Part shown: in pieces, positions 36,598 through 46,958 of the stretch | Layout of the letters: each line of letters begins with the position of its first letter | How positions within the stretch are numbered: position 1 is the first letter of the stretch | Assembly: GCA_018646605.1 (NCBI GenBank) | Contig: JABGUL010000003.1 | Coordinates: 1-64,000, forward strand | Length of the DNA: 64,000 bases | Reading direction: 5' to 3' | Source: Flavobacteriaceae bacterium | GTDB lineage: Bacteria > Bacteroidota > Bacteroidia > Flavobacteriales > Flavobacteriaceae | The notes under the pieces: model-generated | Database searches by the model: none | What the model was told of the DNA's origin: nothing | What the model saw: the letters and a program-made list of their open reading frames with translations, nothing else | Position numbers and translations under genes: made by a program

Positions 36598-38781
36598 TTA
36601 ATCTACATTATCGTGTAAAAATGAATTATTAGAACGTAATTGTATATCATCATTCCCATCATTATCCAGAGAAATTCGAGAAGGGGCAGTAGGTGCTTCT
36701 GAATCCAAGTCTAATCCTTGTCGCTTGTAGGCAGGTTCTTTTTCCATTTCATCCACTCGTTGTAACTGGTGCGTGAACTTATGGTTAAAGGCCTTTAAAT
36801 GTTCTCTGCGTTTTTCGCTTTGAGCAGAAATTGTTTGATCAATTGACTGCTCAAAAGGATCAACTTCTGCATCAATTTTAGGTAACTCTGCTTCTTCAAC
36901 CTCAGGCTTAGACAACAAATCATCAACCGGTGAAAATGATTCTTCTTTAATTTCAAATTTCACTTCTAAAGATGCTCCTTCCAGTTCTTGTTGAAGATCA
37001 TAGGGTGATTCCACAGTTATACTTTCATCAGAATTAAAATGAATACTATCTTCTGTTTTTTCTTTAGTAAAAGGTAATTCAAAATCCATCTGAATTTGAC
37101 TTTCTTGCTCTACAACCTCAGGGTCAACTACATCTATTTCTGAAAGAATAGTAGAAACTTCATTAATAATAAATTCCTCCTCTTCATTTACCTCTGATAC
37201 TAATGGTTCATTTTCGCAGAGAGATAGTGATTCTGATTCTTCAGAAACAGCATCAAATTGGGGATTGAAAAATGAATCTCCTAAATTCATCTCCGCAATT
37301 TCATCCTCTAGCTCCGGTGAAACCTCTTCTTCTACTTCAGCCCCAGAATACTTAACCTCTTTAATTTCTGAATCCACATGTAAGGAAACAATTTCCTGAT
37401 TTTTAGGTTCTTCCTCTAATTCAAATTCCTTGTTTTCATCTAAAAGAGCAGGTTCAGAAGCTTCAAAAAGAATCGGATTTTCTTCAACTGCAACTACATT
37501 AATTTGCTTTTCAGGAAGTCCATTTGATACAACTTCAAAATCAACTTCAATATCATAAAGTATAGCATTCAAATCAATCAAAGGATCTTTATCAATCAAA
37601 ATATCGGAAGTCTCGATAGATTGATTGGATTGAATTTGTTCCAAGCTTTCGTCAAATTTTAATGAGACCTCATCTGTTTCGAGATACTTTTTCTCACTGA
37701 GGTCATGTTCCATCTTTTGATCATCTTCAAGCGTATGGATTATTTTTTTAGCCTCTGTATTTGAAATTTCATTTTGCTGTTCTTGACCAAAACCTGTTGC
37801 TATTACGGTAACAGAAACTTCATTTCCTAAAGTTTCATCCTCCCCAACTCCCATAATAATATTAGTATGATTTCCAGCTTCAGTTTGAATATAATCATTG
37901 ATTTCACCTATTTCATCAATTGTAATCTCATCTGTACCAGAAACAATAAGCAACAAAACATTTTTACATCCTGTAATTTTATTATCATTTAGAAGTGGAG
38001 AATCGAGGGCTTTAACAATTGCCTCTTGTGCGCGATTACTTCCAGATGCTGATCCAGACCCCATAATTGCAGTTCCTGAATTGGTCAAAACAGTTTTAGC
38101 ATCTTTAAGGTCGATATTTTGCATATAATGGTGGGTAATAACCTCAGCTATTCCACGAGCGGCGGTTGCCAAAACTTCGTCTGCTTTAGCAAAACCTGCT
38201 TTAAACCCTAAATTACCGTATACTTCTCTTAACTTATTATTATTGATTACAATTAATGCATCTACAGATTCTTTGATTTTTTCTAATCCTTTTTGTGCTT
38301 GCTCTAGACGAAGTTTTCCCTCAAATTGAAAGGGCATCGTTACAATACCTACTGTTAAAATATCAAGAGACTTTGCCATTTTAGCAATGACGGGGGCAGC
38401 ACCTGTTCCTGTTCCCCCGCCCATTCCAGCGGTAATAAAAATCATTTTAGTTTGTGTTGAAAGTATTTCCTGAATTTCTTCCTTACTTTCCAAGGCAGCT
38501 CTTTCCCCTACTTCGGGATTGGCACCCGCTCCCAAACCTTCGGTTAAGCTTGCACCCAACTGAATCTTTGTAGGCACACCACTTTCAGCTAGAGCTTGTG
38601 CATCGGTGTTACTCACAATAAAATCTACCCCTCGTATCCCTTGCTGAAACATGTAGTTAATAGCATTACTACCTCCTCCTCCAACACCGAGCACTTTAAT
38701 CACATTACTTCTGTTTTTGGGCAAATCAAAATTAATTCCTCTTATTTCTTCTTGATCCATTCTATCTGATTGATTATGCAT
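36598..38781 (-). CDS. ftsZ: cell division protein FtsZ with very long acidic tail
   Basis: A 727-residue tubulin homologue that polymerises with GTP into the division ring. The globular part (about residues 20-335) is complete: [14 protein letters not shown], the tubulin signature [10 protein letters not shown] (121-130), NTDAQAL, and the T7-loop region [11 protein letters not shown]. Residues about 336-700 form a low-complexity, strongly acidic linker rich in Glu, Ser and Val, ending in the short conserved C-terminal peptide [13 protein letters not shown], expected to bind FtsA. E. coli FtsZ is only 383 residues. The ATG overlaps the ftsA stop by 8 bases; an in-frame ATG 7 codons later is possible. 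Confidence 0.96.
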   Translation of the reverse strand: MHNQSDRMDQEEIRGINFDLPKNRSNVIKVLGVGGGGSNAINYMFQQGIRGVDFIVSNTDAQALAESGVPTKIQLGASLTEGLGAGANPEVGERAALESKEEIQEILSTQTKMIFITAGMGGGTGTGAAPVIAKMAKSLDILTVGIVTMPFQFEGKLRLEQAQKGLEKIKESVDALIVINNNKLREVYGNLGFKAGFAKADEVLATAARGIAEVITHHYMQNIDLKDAKTVLTNSGTAIMGSGSASGSNRAQEAIVKALDSPLLNDNKITGCKNVLLLIVSGTDEITIDEIGEINDYIQTEAGNHTNIIMGVGEDETLGNEVSVTVIATGFGQEQQNEISNTEAKKIIHTLEDDQKMEHDLSEKKYLETDEVSLKFDESLEQIQSNQSIETSDILIDKDPLIDLNAILYDIEVDFEVVSNGLPEKQINVVAVEENPILFEASEPALLDENKEFELEEEPKNQEIVSLHVDSEIKEVKYSGAEVEEEVSPELEDEIAEMNLGDSFFNPQFDAVSEESESLSLCENEPLVSEVNEEEEFIINEVSTILSEIDVVDPEVVEQESQIQMDFELPFTKEKTEDSIHFNSDESITVESPYDLQQELEGASLEVKFEIKEESFSPVDDLLSKPEVEEAELPKIDAEVDPFEQSIDQTISAQSEKRREHLKAFNHKFTHQLQRVDEMEKEPAYKRQGLDLDSEAPTAPSRISLDNDGNDDIQLRSNNSFLHDNVD

Positions 38782-40081
38782 TATCTAAAAATTCTTTTAA
38801 TTTTTCTCCAAATCTATCTAAAATTGACTTTCTTTTTTTGGCTACTTCATTTTGCGCTGGCTCCTCTTGATTCAATTCATCTAGTACAGCTTCTTTAGAA
38901 ACTTCTTCTTGGGTATGGCTGTTATGTTCTAAAGCATTCATTAAAAGTCCAACAGCAGTTGCAAAAAGCGGACTTGAGACACTCTCCTGAGTATCCCCAG
39001 CCAAATGTTCACTTGGATACCCCACGCGTGTGTCCATTCCTGTGATGTATTCAACCAGTTGTTTTAAATGTTTTAATTGGCTTCCACCTCCAGTTAAAAC
39101 GATCCCAGCAATTAACTTCTTTTTTTGTTCATTATGCCCGTAATTTTTTATTTCAAGGAAAGTCTGCTCAATAATCTCAACTACACGTGCATTGATGATC
39201 TTAGAAAGGGTTTTTAAAGAAATTTCTTTGGGATCTCTTCCTTGTAAACCTGGAATAGAAACAATTTCAGTATCTCTGTTTTCTCCGGGCCAAGCCGATC
39301 CAAATTTTGTTTTTAATAATTCCGCTTGTTTTTCAATTATAGAACAACCTTCCTTAATGTCCTCAGTGACCACATTTCCTCCAAATGGAATTACGGCAGT
39401 ATGCCGTATAATACCATCTTTAAATATCGCCAAATCTGTGGTTCCTCCACCAATATCAATTAAAGCAACTCCAGCTTCTTTTTCTTCATAGCTCAAAACT
39501 GCTTCTGAGGATGCCAGCGGCTCTAGGGTTATATTTGCCATATTGAGACCCGCACTTTTGATACATCGGCCTATATTTTTAATAGATGAAACTTGACCCA
39601 CAACTACATGAAAATTTGCTTCCAAACGACCCCCGTGCATTCCTATAGGCTCTTTAATTTCACCTTGTCCATCTACTTTAAATTCCTGAGGTAACACATG
39701 GATAATTTCTTCCCCGGGAAGCATAACTAATTTGTACACCTGTTGAATTAATTTTTGAATATCATCCTCATCGATGACTTCTTCGGGATTTTCACGTGTA
39801 ATATAATCGCTGTGCTGAATACTTCTGATGTGCTGCCCAGCAATACCTACAACTACGTCGTTAATTTCTTGTTTTGAATCTATTTTTGCCTCCTCAACTG
39901 CTTGCTGAATGGATTGAATGGTTTGAGTAATGTTGTTTACCACGCCGCGGTGAACACCTAAACTTTTGGATTTACCCATTCCCAAGATTTCGACCTTGTT
40001 AAATTCATTTTTCTTACCTACCAGTGCAACAATTTTGGTAGTACCGATATCGAGACCGACTGAAATACTTGTTTCTTTCAT
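38774..40081 (-). CDS. ftsA: cell division protein FtsA
   Basis: A 435-residue actin-like ATPase that ties FtsZ to the membrane. Motifs: SVGLDIGTTKIVALVG (phosphate 1), the SHS2/1C subdomain, VALIDIGGGTTDLAIFKDG (phosphate 2), and IVLTGGGSQLKHL (adenosine). The last residues, KRKSILDRFGEKLKEFL, form an amphipathic helix as expected for membrane binding. A 60-residue acidic spacer precedes it. It follows ftsQ by 4 bases and overlaps ftsZ by 8. Confidence 0.97.
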   Translation of the reverse strand: MKETSISVGLDIGTTKIVALVGKKNEFNKVEILGMGKSKSLGVHRGVVNNITQTIQSIQQAVEEAKIDSKQEINDVVVGIAGQHIRSIQHSDYITRENPEEVIDEDDIQKLIQQVYKLVMLPGEEIIHVLPQEFKVDGQGEIKEPIGMHGGRLEANFHVVVGQVSSIKNIGRCIKSAGLNMANITLEPLASSEAVLSYEEKEAGVALIDIGGGTTDLAIFKDGIIRHTAVIPFGGNVVTEDIKEGCSIIEKQAELLKTKFGSAWPGENRDTEIVSIPGLQGRDPKEISLKTLSKIINARVVEIIEQTFLEIKNYGHNEQKKKLIAGIVLTGGGSQLKHLKQLVEYITGMDTRVGYPSEHLAGDTQESVSSPLFATAVGLLMNALEHNSHTQEEVSKEAVLDELNQEEPAQNEVAKKRKSILDRFGEKLKEFLDNA

Positions 40082-40085
40082 AATT

Positions 40086-40799
40086 TTAAGGTGTTGTAGC
40101 GACTACTTGATTAGAGTAGGTTAAATTTATTTGTTCATATCCACTTAGTGTATCTTGTACATTTTGAAATGCACAAAAAACTTTAAGTTTTTCTATTTTT
40201 TCATTTAGCGTATTGGCATTTCCTAAAATCACTTCAAAAGGATAGGATTTTAATCTCATTTTATATGTTGAACCTTCAAGAAAAAGGGTTTCTAATTCTA
40301 ATTTCAAAAAAGGGTCATTAGTTAATTTACTTATGAGGCTAGCTGTCTCATAAAGGGAACTTGATGAGGTTTCTGATTTAAAAACCGGCAGATTTAAATC
40401 TTCTATCGAGACATAGGGAAAGACGGCGCCATTTGAATCCCCATAAAGAGGAGGATCAGCTTCAATCATGAAGGTTGGTGTACGCTCTGTAATTGAAACA
40501 GAAAGTTCACCTTGAGGAAGCATATATACTTCAGCATTTTCAATTTCAGCAATGCTTTTTAATTGGTCTTCTAGCATACTCAAATCTAAACTTTCTTTCT
40601 CCTGAACTGACTTCACATTCCAGTTTTGTGTTAACATTTTATTAACCAAAGTAGTGTCTAAAAAGCGTGGTGACTGGAAGAACTCTACCTCTATATTTTC
40701 TGCTTCCCGAGCTTGATTTCTTTGATAAGAAAACCAAGAAACTCCTATCAAAACAAGAAACATAAATACAAGAAAAAAGTAGGGTTTATTTCTTTTCAT
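40086..40799 (-). CDS. ftsQ: cell division protein FtsQ/DivIB
   Basis: A 237-residue bitopic membrane protein: a short basic cytoplasmic start (MKRNKPY), one transmembrane helix (about residues 7-23), then a periplasmic POTRA-like and beta domain (IENAEVYMLPQGELSVSITERTPTF, residues about 75-110). The sequence is diverged, as usual for FtsQ outside Proteobacteria, so position between murC and ftsA carries much of the call. It bridges early and late divisome proteins. It overlaps murC by 4 bases. Confidence 0.9.
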   Translation of the reverse strand: MKRNKPYFFLVFMFLVLIGVSWFSYQRNQAREAENIEVEFFQSPRFLDTTLVNKMLTQNWNVKSVQEKESLDLSMLEDQLKSIAEIENAEVYMLPQGELSVSITERTPTFMIEADPPLYGDSNGAVFPYVSIEDLNLPVFKSETSSSSLYETASLISKLTNDPFLKLELETLFLEGSTYKMRLKSYPFEVILGNANTLNEKIEKLKVFCAFQNVQDTLSGYEQINLTYSNQVVATTP

Positions 40800-42133
40800 A
40801 ATGATACAAGATGATTTCTTAATGATTGTACTTCTAATCCGATATCGCCAGCACCTAGAAACGCAAAAACATCCGCATTACTTGACTCCATTACCTCTTT
40901 GATCTCTTCCTTTTTAATCAATTTTTTATTGGTATGATCTAAATCTTTCAATAACTGTGATGAATTTATTCCTGGAATAGGTGCTTCTCTTGCAGGATAA
41001 ATTTCTAGTAAAAAAACCTCATCAAACGCTGCTAAAACGCTCAAAAAATCTTTCATAAAATCTTGTGTTCTTGAAAACAAATGCGGTTGGAAAATGACAC
41101 AGTTTTTTTGGTTAGGAAATGATCCTTTTAGTGTTTCCAAAACCTTTCTGATTTCAGTTGGGTGGTGAGCATAATCATCAACTACTATAGCCTTGCCCCA
41201 TTCAAAAACATTCATGCGCCTATATACTCCTGGAAAAGTATACAGTGTTTTTAAAACAGCATCCAATGGAACACCCGCTTGATCTGCCATCGCAATTGCA
41301 CAAATAGCATTTGCGATATTATGTTTTCCTAATTGGTTAAATAAAATGTCTTGATAAACTCCCTTTGGAGTTTTCAAATCAAAGAAATATCCTTTTTTAG
41401 TATTTCTTACATTAAATGCATTATAATCTGCGGGAACATCAACTCCGTAGGTAAAACCATGAATAGGTATCCCATAAGCAACAATTCTATTTTGCTCAAT
41501 TTGACTTGAAAATTGAATGAAAGCTGCCTCAAATTCTTCCTTAGTTTGGTATATATCTAGGTGATCTGGATCCATCGAAGTAATACAACCAATACTTGGA
41601 TATAATTGAAGAAATGAACGGTCATATTCATCCGCTTCAACAATCATAAATTCACTTCCTTCACCTATTAAATTAGAATTATTACCATTAAAAAAACCTC
41701 CCATAATAGAAGAAAAAGACTGCTCTGTTTCTAAAAAAATATGTGTTAAAATAGCTGATGTAGTCGTTTTTCCATGTGTGCCAGCAACAGCAAGCACCTT
41801 ACTGTTTTTACAACAATCTGCTAAAAAAGTAGCACGCTTTCTTATCCGATTTCCTTGAACAGTATAATACATTAATTGAGGATGGTTTTCGGATATAGCT
41901 GCAGTATATACAACCTCTACGTCTTTACCAAGAACTTCTTTGGGCAATGCATCAATAGATGATTCATATGTAATAAAAACACCTTCTTCTTCTAGGGCAT
42001 ATGTTATGGGAGAAGCAGTTCGATCATAACCTAAAACAATATGTCCCTGTCTTTTACACAATCTTGCTAAAGCCGACATACCTACACCACCGATACCAAT
42101 AAAATAATATTTATGAACGTTGCTCTTTTTCAT
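40796..42133 (-). CDS. murC: UDP-N-acetylmuramate-L-alanine ligase
   Basis: A 445-residue Mur ligase that adds L-Ala to UDP-MurNAc, the first peptide step of peptidoglycan. N-terminal YYFIGIGGVGMSALARLC binds the UDP part, AVAGTHGKTTTSAIL is the ATP P-loop, and DDYAHHPTEIRKVL is the conserved C-terminal signature typical of MurC (with Mpl). The absence of Mpl-type extras and the operon position favour MurC. It overlaps murG and ftsQ by 4 bases each. Confidence 0.96.
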   Translation of the reverse strand: MKKSNVHKYYFIGIGGVGMSALARLCKRQGHIVLGYDRTASPITYALEEEGVFITYESSIDALPKEVLGKDVEVVYTAAISENHPQLMYYTVQGNRIRKRATFLADCCKNSKVLAVAGTHGKTTTSAILTHIFLETEQSFSSIMGGFFNGNNSNLIGEGSEFMIVEADEYDRSFLQLYPSIGCITSMDPDHLDIYQTKEEFEAAFIQFSSQIEQNRIVAYGIPIHGFTYGVDVPADYNAFNVRNTKKGYFFDLKTPKGVYQDILFNQLGKHNIANAICAIAMADQAGVPLDAVLKTLYTFPGVYRRMNVFEWGKAIVVDDYAHHPTEIRKVLETLKGSFPNQKNCVIFQPHLFSRTQDFMKDFLSVLAAFDEVFLLEIYPAREAPIPGINSSQLLKDLDHTNKKLIKKEEIKEVMESSNADVFAFLGAGDIGLEVQSLRNHLVSL

Positions 42134-43215
42134 AATAAAGCCATCATTTCGTTAACAATCACAATAGCAGCATCAGGTTTGGCCAATTCCTTAAGTTGGA
42201 TTTGCATTTCCTCCTTTAGAGAATTGTTTTTAATTAAAGACTCAAATACTTCTTGAAATTTTAAATCCAATTCATTTTCTTCAAGCATTAAAGCAGCATT
42301 CTTTTTCACCAAGGCCTGAGCATTATGAAATTGATGATTTGCTGTCACATTGGGTGACGGAATCAAAAGCAAGGGTTTTCCCACACAGCATAACTCAGAC
42401 AAGCTTCCAGCTCCAGCTCGTGATATAATAATACTTGCAGCTGAATAAAGCTGCTCCATTTCATAGATAAAAGGACGAACAATTATGCCCTCTTGTTCAA
42501 ATGTTTTATACTGATCATAATACAAACTACCACATTGCCAAATTAATTGAAGTGAATGACTTTTAAAAAATTCAATTTGATCAGCAATCAATTCATTAAT
42601 ACGTCTAGCCCCCAAACTTCCACCAATAACCACAAGGGTATCTTGATTTGGATTTAAGTTAAAAAATAATCTAGCCTTAGAATTTGTAATAGTATTGTCA
42701 ATCATAATTGGACGAATGGGATTGCCAGTCAAACAAATCTTATTTGATGGAAAAAAACGCTCCATATCTTGATATGCAACACAAATTTTATCCGCTTTTT
42801 TACTCAAAATTCGATTGGTAATTCCAGGATATGAATTCTGCTCCTGTATCAGTGTTGGCAACTTAAGCCATTGTGCCATTTTTAATAGAGGCCCACTGGC
42901 AAAACCCCCAGTACCAATAACTAGAGTTGGTTTAAATTTTTTAATAATAAAATAAGAATGCATTAAGCTTATGAGAACTTTTAATGGAAACAGAAGATTT
43001 CTAATCGAAAGAGAGCGCTGAAAGCCACTGATCCATATTCCCTTAATATCAAATCCAGCCTTTGGAACTTTTTCCATTTCCATTTTTCCTTTAGCACCAA
43101 CAAACAATATTTCTGCAGTAGAAAATTGCTGTTTAAAAACTGTTGCTATAGCTAAAGCAGGATAAATATGTCCTCCAGTTCCTCCTCCCGATACGATTAG
43201 TCTATAAGGTTTCAC
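42130..43215 (-). CDS. murG: UDP-GlcNAc:lipid I N-acetylglucosaminyltransferase
   Basis: A 361-residue GT-B glycosyltransferase at the inner face of the membrane; it adds GlcNAc to lipid I to make lipid II. Motifs: VSGGGTGGHIYPALAIA (G loop 1), VIGTGGFASGPLL (G loop 2), VVIGGSLGARRINE (G loop 3) and ISRAGAGSLSELCCVGKPLLLIP (UDP-GlcNAc binding). Start is GTG at 43215, inside ftsW (14-base overlap), matching the family N-terminus. Confidence 0.97.
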   Translation of the reverse strand: MKPYRLIVSGGGTGGHIYPALAIATVFKQQFSTAEILFVGAKGKMEMEKVPKAGFDIKGIWISGFQRSLSIRNLLFPLKVLISLMHSYFIIKKFKPTLVIGTGGFASGPLLKMAQWLKLPTLIQEQNSYPGITNRILSKKADKICVAYQDMERFFPSNKICLTGNPIRPIMIDNTITNSKARLFFNLNPNQDTLVVIGGSLGARRINELIADQIEFFKSHSLQLIWQCGSLYYDQYKTFEQEGIIVRPFIYEMEQLYSAASIIISRAGAGSLSELCCVGKPLLLIPSPNVTANHQFHNAQALVKKNAALMLEENELDLKFQEVFESLIKNNSLKEEMQIQLKELAKPDAAIVIVNEMMALL

Positions 43216-44398
43216 TTAAAATACTTATTGGGTTTGATTCATTAATATCTTCATCATCTAATTGATCTTCAATTAGGTTCTTTTTAGCACTTACACTTAA
43301 AATAATTCCCATGGCAATACAGGTCATCCAAGCCGAGGTTCCCCCACTACTAATCATTGGCAAAGTTTGTCCAGTTACTGGAAGTACTTGTAAAGCAACT
43401 CCCATATTGATAAATGCCTGAAATATAATCGGGATTCCCAGTCCTATTACTACCAATTTTCCAAATACATCAGTTGCCTTGTAGGAGATAACCACAATTC
43501 TAAAAAGCAATAATAAGTATAGAATTATAAGTCCTATCCCCCCTATCAATCCAAATTCTTCAACAATAATCGCATATATAAAATCTGAGGAACTCTGAGG
43601 TAAAAAGTTCTTCATTCTGCTTTTACCTGCACCTACGCCAAATATTTTTCCAGTGACAATTGCTGTTTTCGCACGCTCTACTTGATAATTTCCGTCTGCA
43701 CTTTCGCCACTGCTAAAGTTTTCTATTCTACTCATCCAGGTATCTACTCGGTTTGGAAATACTCCGGGAAATGATTTTATCAATAAAAAAAACAACATGA
43801 CTAACGCCAAGCCGGTTCCACAGATGGTTAACAAATATTTTATTGGGTATCCTGCAACAAAAGACACTATCAAAACCATCAAAAATAAAAGTGCTGCGGT
43901 AGAAAGATTTGAAGGAAAAATTAATAAGACTACAATGAATATAGGAAGCCACAATTCGATTAATGAACTTTTAAAAGAAATCTTCTTGTCTTTGTGTTTT
44001 GAAAAATATCGCGCTGTATATATCATAGCTATAACAGATGCCAAAGTAGAAGTTTGAAAACTAAGTCCTATGATTGGAATTCGTATCCATCTACTTGCAT
44101 TAGCTCCATCGATTACAGTACCTTGACTGGCAGTATACAATAATAAAAGCATGACTACCGGAAGCATTAAAATTGAAATTCCTTTGAAATAATTATACGG
44201 TATTTTATGAATTGAAAACATCAAAACAAATCCAATACCTAAAATCACAAAATGTTTAAATAAATAACCCCAAGGCGTTCCTTTCCCAACTACGTAAGCT
44301 AAATTAGAACTGGCACTAAAAACAGGTAAAAAGGAAAATATAGCTAATAATGCTAATATTCCCCACAATACTTTGTCGCCTTTTAAAGAGTTAAACAT
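43202..44398 (-). CDS. ftsW: FtsW, SEDS-family division glycosyltransferase
   Basis: A 398-residue integral membrane protein with about ten helices. SEDS features: GANASRWIRIPIIGLSFQTSTL (cytoplasmic loop), the large periplasmic loop with NYQVERAKTAIVTGKIFGVGAGKS, the catalytic-region Asp/Glu segment SSSDFIYAIIVEEFG, and PVTGQTLPMISSGGTSAW near the end. FtsW polymerises lipid II at the septum together with FtsI, which is in the same operon. The C-terminal cytoplasmic tail is acidic. Confidence 0.96.
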   Translation of the reverse strand: MFNSLKGDKVLWGILALLAIFSFLPVFSASSNLAYVVGKGTPWGYLFKHFVILGIGFVLMFSIHKIPYNYFKGISILMLPVVMLLLLYTASQGTVIDGANASRWIRIPIIGLSFQTSTLASVIAMIYTARYFSKHKDKKISFKSSLIELWLPIFIVVLLIFPSNLSTAALLFLMVLIVSFVAGYPIKYLLTICGTGLALVMLFFLLIKSFPGVFPNRVDTWMSRIENFSSGESADGNYQVERAKTAIVTGKIFGVGAGKSRMKNFLPQSSSDFIYAIIVEEFGLIGGIGLIILYLLLLFRIVVISYKATDVFGKLVVIGLGIPIIFQAFINMGVALQVLPVTGQTLPMISSGGTSAWMTCIAMGIILSVSAKKNLIEDQLDDEDINESNPISILSETL

Positions 44399-44401
44399 AA
44401 A

Positions 44402-45739
44402 TTATAGATTTCGAACTGCATTTTTAAATTGATTCCCTCTGTCTTCATAATTTTCGAACAAATCGAAACTTGCGCACGCCGGTGACAACAAAACAGTATC
44501 CTTGGGCGCAGCTACTTTGTGTGCTATTTTTACAGCCTCACTCATTGATTGAGTTTCAATAAAAATATCAGTAACCCTTTCAAATGTATTTTTTAATGCT
44601 TCATTATCTTCTCCTAAGCAAATAATTGCTTTTGCTTTTGTTCGAATTAAAGGAAGAAGGGTAGTATAATCATTTCCTTTATCTACCCCCCCAACAATCC
44701 AAATCAAAGGAGTATCTATACTTTCTAAAGCAAAATAAGTTGCATTCACATTAGTAGCCTTAGAATCATTGATATAACTAACGCGTTGAATTGTTAATAC
44801 TTTTTCCATTCTATGGGGCGCCCCCTTAAAATGGGTTAGACTTTCTCTAATAGTATCTTTACTTATATCCAATAAACTTCCTATTGTTGCGGCAGCCATT
44901 GCATTTAAAAGATTATGCCTTCCTGTTAAGGTAAATTGAGTTGTATCTATCATTGTGTTTTTATTTCTATGCTTTAATATGAGGTGATCGTTTTCGTGGG
45001 TTGACCCTTCCCTTTTAACTTCAAAACCATAGGGCACTTTACTTGCTTTATTTTTGTGCTCCGAAATGGCTTCTTTAAGGATTGGGTCATCTGCGTTAAA
45101 AAGAAAAAAATCTTTTTGCGTTTGATTCTGAATTATCTTAAACTTAGATTTTATATAATTTTCTAAACTGTAACTATATCGATCAAGATGATCTGGAGTA
45201 ATATTTGTAATTACCGAAATATGAGGGGCGAAGTCATGAATATTATCCAATTGAAAACTACTAATCTCAAGAACATAATAATCAAACTGTTCTTGAGCGA
45301 CTTGACGTGCAAAACTGGTTCCAATATTTCCTGCCAAACCGACATTCAAGCCTGCATTTTTTAGAATTTCATAGGTAAGCATTGTGGTCGTTGTCTTTCC
45401 ATTGGTACCTGTGATACCAATTAAGGTGGCATTGGTATAATGAGAAGCAAATTCAATCTCAGATAGAATAGAACTACCTTGTTTTCGAAGCGCATCCAAT
45501 AAAGAAATTGAATCTGGAATTCCCGGGCTTTTAATAACTAATCGAGCGTCTTTCATCGATTCTAGGGTATGCTTACCAGATTCCCATTTAATCGCTTCCT
45601 TATTTAAAAACTCTTTTAATTCTTCAGATATACTTTTTTTGTCTGAAAGGAATACATCAAACCCTTGCTTTTTAGCCAAAATAGCAGCACCTATTCCACT
45701 TTCTCCTGCACCCAAAACAACTAATCTTTCTTGCATCAT
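44402..45739 (-). CDS. murD: UDP-N-acetylmuramoylalanine-D-glutamate ligase
   Basis: A 445-residue Mur ligase that adds D-Glu to UDP-MurNAc-L-Ala. Motifs: [42 protein letters not shown] (P-loop), [20 protein letters not shown] and [15 protein letters not shown]. The ATG at 45739 overlaps the mraY stop as ATGA; the frame is open farther upstream within mraY but has no reason to start there. A second ATG follows at once (MMQERL). Confidence 0.96.
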   Translation of the reverse strand: MMQERLVVLGAGESGIGAAILAKKQGFDVFLSDKKSISEELKEFLNKEAIKWESGKHTLESMKDARLVIKSPGIPDSISLLDALRKQGSSILSEIEFASHYTNATLIGITGTNGKTTTTMLTYEILKNAGLNVGLAGNIGTSFARQVAQEQFDYYVLEISSFQLDNIHDFAPHISVITNITPDHLDRYSYSLENYIKSKFKIIQNQTQKDFFLFNADDPILKEAISEHKNKASKVPYGFEVKREGSTHENDHLILKHRNKNTMIDTTQFTLTGRHNLLNAMAAATIGSLLDISKDTIRESLTHFKGAPHRMEKVLTIQRVSYINDSKATNVNATYFALESIDTPLIWIVGGVDKGNDYTTLLPLIRTKAKAIICLGEDNEALKNTFERVTDIFIETQSMSEAVKIAHKVAAPKDTVLLSPACASFDLFENYEDRGNQFKNAVRNL

Positions 45740-46956
45740 CTTAGTTTGAGGGTTACGATGGTAAATACTGCCAAAACAATTCCTATAATCCAAAACCGAG
45801 CAACTATTTTACTCTCATGAAATCCAAGTTTTTGGTAATGATGATGTAAAGGGGACATTTTAAAAATTCGCTGTCCCACCCCTGTCTTGGACCGTGTATA
45901 TTTGAAATATCCTACCTGTAAAATCACAGAAAGAGTCTCTATAAAAAACACACCACACAGAAGTGGAATCAATAATTCTTTTCTTACAATTATTGCAATA
46001 ACAGAAATGACAGCACCTATGGCTAAACTGCCGGTGTCTCCCATAAAAACTTGAGCGGGATAAGTGTTGTACCATAAAAATCCAATCAAAGCTCCTAAAA
46101 AGGCAGCAATAAAAATGGCTATTTCACCCACATTAGGGATATACATTATGTTTAAATATGAGGCAAAATTTACATTCCCTGAAACCCAGGCAAAAATCCC
46201 TAGAGCAAAAACAATAATTGCAGAAGTACCTGCCGCTAGTCCATCTATTCCATCTGTTAAATTGGCTCCATTTGACACAGCGGTTATAATGAAAATGACT
46301 ATTGGGATAAACACCAACCATGTATAATCTTTTGAATTATCTCCCATCCAACTGATGAGCGAATTATAATCAAACTCATTGTTTTTTAATAAAGGTATTG
46401 TAGTTAGGGTCGCTTTAATATTTTGGTTCGTACTTGCGACCCTCACATTCTCGATATTTCCTAATGCAGTTACATCCGTTCTTATTGTAACATCAGGATT
46501 AAAGTAAAGTATTGCACCTATAAAAATTCCAAGTAAAACCTGACCTATAATTTTAAACTTCCCCTTTAGACCATCCTTGTTTTTTTTGAATATTTTTATG
46601 TAATCATCAAGCCATCCTATGAATCCCATCCATACCAAGGAAACCAACAAAAGAATAATATAGATATTGTTTAAACGAGCTAAAAGAAGTACAGGAATTA
46701 AAGTGCTCAAAATAATTATCAAGCCTCCCATTGTTGGGGTCCCCTCCTTCTCTTTTTGCCCCGCTAACCCGAGATCTCTGATTGATTCACCTATTTGTTT
46801 TCGTTTGAGATATGCAATTATTTTAGCACCAAACACCATCGAAAAACCCATCGAAATGATAACTGCTGCAGCAGCTCTAAATGAAATATACTGAAATACA
46901 CTTGCTCCTGGGAGTTGGTATATTTTTTCTAATAATTCAAATAAATAATACAACAT
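45736..46956 (-). CDS. mraY: phospho-N-acetylmuramoyl-pentapeptide transferase
   Basis: A 406-residue integral membrane enzyme that joins UDP-MurNAc-pentapeptide to undecaprenyl phosphate, giving lipid I. Conserved segments: [15 protein letters not shown], the catalytic Asp region [56 protein letters not shown] and [17 protein letters not shown] (the HHH motif). It is longer than the 360-residue E. coli enzyme, mainly through an extra periplasmic segment around residues 170-215, common in Bacteroidetes. Confidence 0.97.
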   Translation of the reverse strand: MLYYLFELLEKIYQLPGASVFQYISFRAAAAVIISMGFSMVFGAKIIAYLKRKQIGESIRDLGLAGQKEKEGTPTMGGLIIILSTLIPVLLLARLNNIYIILLLVSLVWMGFIGWLDDYIKIFKKNKDGLKGKFKIIGQVLLGIFIGAILYFNPDVTIRTDVTALGNIENVRVASTNQNIKATLTTIPLLKNNEFDYNSLISWMGDNSKDYTWLVFIPIVIFIITAVSNGANLTDGIDGLAAGTSAIIVFALGIFAWVSGNVNFASYLNIMYIPNVGEIAIFIAAFLGALIGFLWYNTYPAQVFMGDTGSLAIGAVISVIAIIVRKELLIPLLCGVFFIETLSVILQVGYFKYTRSKTGVGQRIFKMSPLHHHYQKLGFHESKIVARFWIIGIVLAVFTIVTLKLR

Positions 46957-46958
46957 AA

